From: Stappia indica
GTDB taxonomy: Bacteria; Pseudomonadota; Alphaproteobacteria; Rhizobiales; Stappiaceae
Direction: 5' to 3'
Length of the DNA: 64,000 bases
Assembly (NCBI RefSeq): GCF_009789575.1
Contig: NZ_CP046908.1
Location: 682,001 to 746,000, forward strand
In this document: one piece after another, positions 60,478-64,000 of the stretch
Position numbering within the stretch: position 1 is the stretch's first letter
Layout: every line of letters begins with the position of its first letter
Program-made: the position numbers and the translations under genes
Notes under the pieces: model-generated
Databases searched by the model: none
The model's input: the letters and a program-made list of their open reading frames with translations, nothing else
What the model was told of the DNA's origin: nothing

Positions 60478-61851
60478 TCAGGCGCGCAGACGCTCGGTCG
60501 GCTCGCGCATCGTCACCAGCTCCTCGGCCGCCGTCGGATGCACTGCCATGGTCGCGTCGAAGTCGGCCTTGGTGGCGCCCATCCGCAGCGCGATGCCCAG
60601 CACCTGCACCAGCTCGCCCGCGTCGTGGCCGAGGATATGCACTCCCAGCACCTTGTCGCTCGTTGGCTCGACCAGCACCTTCATCAGCATCTTTTCGTCG
60701 CGGCCCGACAGCGTGTGCTTCATTGGGCGGAAATGCGCCTTGTAGACGTCGACGGCGCCGTGCTTTTCCAGCGCCTCGGCCTGGGTCAGGCCGACGGTGC
60801 CGATCTCCGGCTGGGAGAACACGGCGGTCGGGATCATCGAGTGATCGGCCGTCCACGCCTTGCCGCCGTAGATGCTGTCGGCGAAGGCGTGGCCCTCGCG
60901 GATCGCCACCGGCGTCAGGTTCACCCGGTCGGTGACATCTCCGACGGCGTAGATCGACGGAACGTTGGTCTGGGAGGCCTCGTCGACGATGATCGCGCCG
61001 GAGGAGGCCAGCTCTACCCCCGCCGTCTCAAGGCCGAGACCGGCCGTATTCGGCCGCCGGCCGATGGCGAACATGATCTTGTCCGCGTGCAGGGCCTCGC
61101 CCTTGCGGGTATGGCCGATGAGCCCGTCCTCGGTCTTCTCGATGGAGGAAAAGACGTCGCCGCACAGGACGCGGATGCCCTTCTTCTCCATCTCCTCGTG
61201 CAGGACCTGGCGCAGATCGTCGTCGAAGCCGCGAAGAACCTCCTCGCCGCGATAGATCAGCGTCGTTTCCGCGCCGAGCCCGGCGAAAATCCCCGCAAAC
61301 TCGACCGCGATATACCCGCCGCCGGCCACCACCACCCGCTTCGGCAGGTCGGCCAGATGGAAGACTTCGTTGGAGGTGATGACGTGCTCGCCGCCCGGCA
61401 GGGTGGCGTCGACATTCGGCGTCGCGCCGACCGCGATCAGGATCCGCTCGGCGCGGATACGGCGCCCGTCGGTCAGAAGATGCACCGTGTGGGCATCTTC
61501 CAGCACGGCCCGCGTGTCGAACAGTTCGACGCCGGAGCGCTCCAGGTTGCGGCGGTATATCCCCTCGAGCCGGGCAATCTCCCGGTTCTTGGCATCGATC
61601 AGCCGCTCCCAGTCGAAGCGGCTCTCGCCCACCTGCCAGCCGAAGCCGGCCGCATCCTCGAATTCCTCGGAAAAGCGCGAGGCGTAGACCATCAGCTTCT
61701 TGGGCACGCAACCGCGGATAACGCAGGTGCCGCCGTAGCGGTATTCCTCGGCAATGCCCACGCGCGCGCCGTGGGTGGCGGCGATGCGGGCCGCGCGCAC
61801 GCCGCCCGAGCCGCCGCCGATGACGAACAGGTCGAAGTCGAAATCGCTCAT
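60478..61851 (-). CDS. gor: Glutathione-disulfide reductase
   Basis: 457 residues. FAD-binding VIGGGSGGVRAARIAA, redox disulfide GGTCVIRGCVPKKLM (Cys43, Cys48), NADPH-binding VVAGGGYIAVEFAGIFAG, the second FAD motif PSIYAVGDVTDRVNLTPVA and the C-terminal catalytic HPTAAEELVTM. Regenerates GSH from GSSG with NADPH. It sits behind DUF2059 and rpiA in the arrangement common to rhizobia. Confidence 0.97.
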   Translation of the reverse strand: MSDFDFDLFVIGGGSGGVRAARIAATHGARVGIAEEYRYGGTCVIRGCVPKKLMVYASRFSEEFEDAAGFGWQVGESRFDWERLIDAKNREIARLEGIYRRNLERSGVELFDTRAVLEDAHTVHLLTDGRRIRAERILIAVGATPNVDATLPGGEHVITSNEVFHLADLPKRVVVAGGGYIAVEFAGIFAGLGAETTLIYRGEEVLRGFDDDLRQVLHEEMEKKGIRVLCGDVFSSIEKTEDGLIGHTRKGEALHADKIMFAIGRRPNTAGLGLETAGVELASSGAIIVDEASQTNVPSIYAVGDVTDRVNLTPVAIREGHAFADSIYGGKAWTADHSMIPTAVFSQPEIGTVGLTQAEALEKHGAVDVYKAHFRPMKHTLSGRDEKMLMKVLVEPTSDKVLGVHILGHDAGELVQVLGIALRMGATKADFDATMAVHPTAAEELVTMREPTERLRA

Positions 61852-61980
61852 GCCTTGCCCTTAACGTTTTGAAGGGCCCCGGCCGGACGGCCGGACCCGT
61901 CGTCCGTGATGCCCCGCGCCCGGGTCCGGGCGGCATGGCCGCGGCCGGAAGGTGTCCGGCCGGGCTGTTCCGGCCCGCTC

Positions 61981-62523
61981 TTACTGGGCCGGGGCTTCCG
62001 TCGGCTGGGTCTGCTGGGCTTCCTGGCGCTTGGTCAGTTCCTCGCGCACCAGGGTCACCATCTCGGTCGAGATCGCATCGCCCCACTGCTTGGCCGCACC
62101 GATCGACAGAGCGCGCAGCTCCGGCTCGACGCGTGAGTATTTCTGGCCGAGCGGCGTGTTGTAGAAGGCGGCAAGCTCCTTCAGCTCCTCGACGGTGAAG
62201 CGGCGGGCCCAGACCTCGTAGACGACGCGGTTCAGCTCCGGACGGCGGTCGGCCAGCTTCAGCGCGACATCGGTGACAACCTCGTCGATCATCGCCGTGT
62301 TGGCCGGGTCGTTCTGGATGAACAGGCCGCGGGTGCGCTCGGCCATCAGCGGCAGCACGTCATCGAACGCGCGGATCGCCTGGGCCGACTGCACGGCCTC
62401 GCGCGCTGCGGCGATATGTTCGTCGGAGAAGGTTTCCTGGGCGGTCGCCGCCTGGGCGAGCGAGAGAACCATCGCCGCCGCCGTGGCTGCGGCCATCGCG
62501 GACTTCCGGCTGAAAAGAAACAT
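61981..62523 (-). CDS. DUF2059 secreted protein
   Basis: 180 residues. Signal peptide ending AQAATAQ near residue 29, then the DUF2059 helical domain: ARRFTVEELKELAAFYNTPL followed by GQKYSRVEPEL. The ATG at 62523 has GGAG (inside the alternative ATG-GAG at 62535) six bases upstream, so it is preferred. Periplasmic; role unknown. It follows rpiA after 62 bases that contain a CCCGGCC/GGCCGGG hairpin (62553-62571). Confidence 0.93.
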   Translation of the reverse strand: MFLFSRKSAMAAATAAAMVLSLAQAATAQETFSDEHIAAAREAVQSAQAIRAFDDVLPLMAERTRGLFIQNDPANTAMIDEVVTDVALKLADRRPELNRVVYEVWARRFTVEELKELAAFYNTPLGQKYSRVEPELRALSIGAAKQWGDAISTEMVTLVREELTKRQEAQQTQPTEAPAQ

Positions 62524-62585
62524 CGGGTACTCCATGAGCAAGTGATCGGGCTCCCGGCCGGTTCGGCCGGGCTGTTCCTTGAAGG

Positions 62586-63290
62586 TCAGTTTTCCTCGCC
62601 GGCTGCGGGGACAAGGCGTTCGACGCCGTTTGCCCCGGCCAGATAGGCGACATCTGCGATGCCGAGAAAGAGTCCGTGGTCCACCACCCCCGGGATATCG
62701 AGCAGCGCCCGCGACAGGGCGTCCGCGTCGGTGATCTCGCGCAAATCGATGTCGAGAATATGGTGGCCGCCGTCGGTGACAAAGGGCGTATCGCCGCCGC
62801 GCAGCAGGATCGGCGCATCGTAGCCAAGACCCGAGAGCGCACGGGCGATCGCATTGCGCGTCGCGCCGAGGCCGAAGGGCACCACCTCGACCGGCAGCGG
62901 GAAGGCGCCGAGCCGCGCCACCTTCTTGCTGGCATCGGCGATGACGATCATGCGCAGCGAGGAGGTTGCGACGATCTTCTCGCGCAGCAAGGCACCGCCG
63001 CCGCCCTTGATCAAGCGCAGCTGCAGGTCCAGCTCGTCCGCCCCGTCGATGGTGAGATCGAGTTCGGGACAGTCGTCCAGCGTGGTCAAGGGCACGCCGA
63101 GCTCGGTGCACAGCGCCGCGGTGCGCTCCGACGTCGGCACGCCGATCACCGAGAATCCCTCGCGGACCTTCTCCGCCAGCGCGCGGACAAACTGCTCCGC
63201 CGTCGACCCGGTGCCGATGCCGAGCCGCATGCCCGACGTCACTTCTTCCAGCGCCGCCTCGGCGGCCTTTCGCTTCAGCTCTTCGCTCAT
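62586..63290 (-). CDS. rpiA: Ribose-5-phosphate isomerase A
   Basis: 234 residues. [18 protein letters not shown] (phosphate-binding), [39 protein letters not shown] with the catalytic Asp/Glu, [20 protein letters not shown] and [14 protein letters not shown]. Interconverts ribose-5-phosphate and ribulose-5-phosphate in the pentose-phosphate pathway. Start at [11 protein letters not shown] (63290). Confidence 0.98.
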   Translation of the reverse strand: MSEELKRKAAEAALEEVTSGMRLGIGTGSTAEQFVRALAEKVREGFSVIGVPTSERTAALCTELGVPLTTLDDCPELDLTIDGADELDLQLRLIKGGGGALLREKIVATSSLRMIVIADASKKVARLGAFPLPVEVVPFGLGATRNAIARALSGLGYDAPILLRGGDTPFVTDGGHHILDIDLREITDADALSRALLDIPGVVDHGLFLGIADVAYLAGANGVERLVPAAGEEN

Positions 63291-63588
63291 TGCGTCCCGT
63301 TCGTCGCCCTCGCGCCGCAGATGCGGCTGTCGCATCCGGCACGCACTTGTTCACGGTGCGCCCGTCCGCTGGTGTGGGGCGGGTTTAGCATGGGATCCGC
63401 GCAAGGCAAAGAACCAGCGGCACCGGAGGGCGCATGCCCGGCGGGCGGCGGCAACACGTTTCGCGGGCAATCGCCCCTTCGCACCACCTCCCGCAGCGTT
63501 AACCAACGGTTCAAGCAATCGTGACAGGCTCCGGACAAGAATTCTGCGGATAACGCATCGAGGGTGGGACCGTATCGGAGAGATTGTC

Positions 63589-64000
63589 ATGCGACTGTTT
63601 GCGGCGTCGCGCCGGAAAACCATTGAAATATCCGATATTTTGCAGACTGACGCAGGTCCAGGACACGATGCGTCCCGCACACCGGCCAGTGAGGACAAGT
63701 CTTCCGGCGAGGCGCTCTCGCTCGCCCGCGACCAGCAGACGGCGCTGACCCTCGATCTGATCGAGTCGGACCTGCGCACCGCCGCAAACGGCATCGGCAC
63801 GGGCGCGGAAGAGTTGCGCGCCCGCGTCGGCGAGCAATTGCTGCTGCTTTCGGATATCCGCGGCCACTCCCAGGCGCTGCACAGCGAGACGCGCCATGCC
63901 GACGAGACTGCCCAGCAGCTGTCCGCCTCGGTCGAGCAGCTGGTGTCGGCGAGCAACGAAATCGACGCGCAGGTGCGCAATTCCTCGCGTTTGGCCGAGG
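63589..64000 (+). CDS. Methyl-accepting chemotaxis-type protein, 5' part (runs off window)
   Basis: The first 137 codons are visible. No TM helix occurs: MRLFAASRRKTIEISDILQT is followed by a long helix with heptad spacing (LTLDLIESDLRTAANGIGTG, TAQQLSASVEQLVSASNEID), resembling the coiled-coil signalling region of cytoplasmic chemoreceptors. The signature hairpin tip would lie beyond the window edge. GGAG lies 9 bases upstream of the ATG. Confidence 0.75.
   Translation, partial: MRLFAASRRKTIEISDILQTDAGPGHDASRTPASEDKSSGEALSLARDQQTALTLDLIESDLRTAANGIGTGAEELRARVGEQLLLLSDIRGHSQALHSETRHADETAQQLSASVEQLVSASNEIDAQVRNSSRLAE

Overview
The window is a high-GC alphaproteobacterial chromosome segment, most likely from the order Hyphomicrobiales. 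The gene order rne / M48 peptidase / DsbA-like / aroQ-accB-accC-aat, the rpiA-DUF2059-gor block and the betaine-lipid pair btaAB suggest a marine or soil Stappiaceae/Rhizobiales-type organism. The order-level guess rests on synteny memory and was not tested by alignment. Genes are densely packed, with many 4-bp ATGA/GTGA start-stop overlaps.

Layout. 1-10.9 kb is core: the 3' part of RNase E, a small DUF4405 membrane protein, a 1.3-kb gene-free stretch full of palindromic repeats, an aminotransferase, a secreted M48/TPR protease, a DsbA-like oxidoreductase, then aroQ-accB-accC-aat. 10.9-16.7 kb holds a ParA-type ATPase, a FAA hydrolase, plsC and a compact lipid-synthesis cluster (ACP, ketosynthase, two half hot-dog dehydratases) divergent from a six-TM protein. 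16.7-23.2 kb has DUF2478, an ArsR/SRPBCC pair, atoE, VOC, an AT-rich tandem pair of paralogous mini membrane proteins, and a MarR/alkylation-repair operon.

23.2-28.9 kb is bounded by two inverted copies of a ~270-bp MITE. Between them are two regulator-plus-SDR cassettes (HxlR and AraC) and tRNA-Ser(GCU). 28.9-33.5 kb carries an acyl-CoA dehydrogenase/CoA-transferase pair with a LysR regulator, a GNAT and a PtsN-like EIIA. 33.5-41.7 kb is a complete Kdp potassium-uptake system in the unusual order kdpF-kdpB-(mini-peptide)-kdpA-kdpC-kdpD-kdpE-EIIA. 42.1-43.2 kb has two LuxR-type genes sharing an identical 180-bp DNA-binding segment. 43.3-52.5 kb contains small proteins, GST, GNAT, a TerC/CBS/CorC transporter-like protein, btaA-btaB with a candidate Pho box, and gatB.

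52.8-55.0 kb is the main accessory island: an AT-rich two-gene operon of a TIR-like (MTH538/ThsB-type) protein and a four-TM SLATT-like membrane protein, which looks like a signal-producing sensor plus membrane effector of an anti-phage system. It is followed by a HigBA-like toxin-antitoxin module lying between a ~98-bp fragment of the neighbouring fatty-acid desaturase gene and the intact gene. The rest (55.1-64 kb) is core-like: desaturase, a FliK/FlhB-like flagellar pair, SMR pump, YjhX, LysE, gor, DUF2059, rpiA and the start of a chemotaxis receptor.

No rRNA, CRISPR array, integrase or prophage structural genes were seen. All family assignments come from reading motifs; no database search was run.
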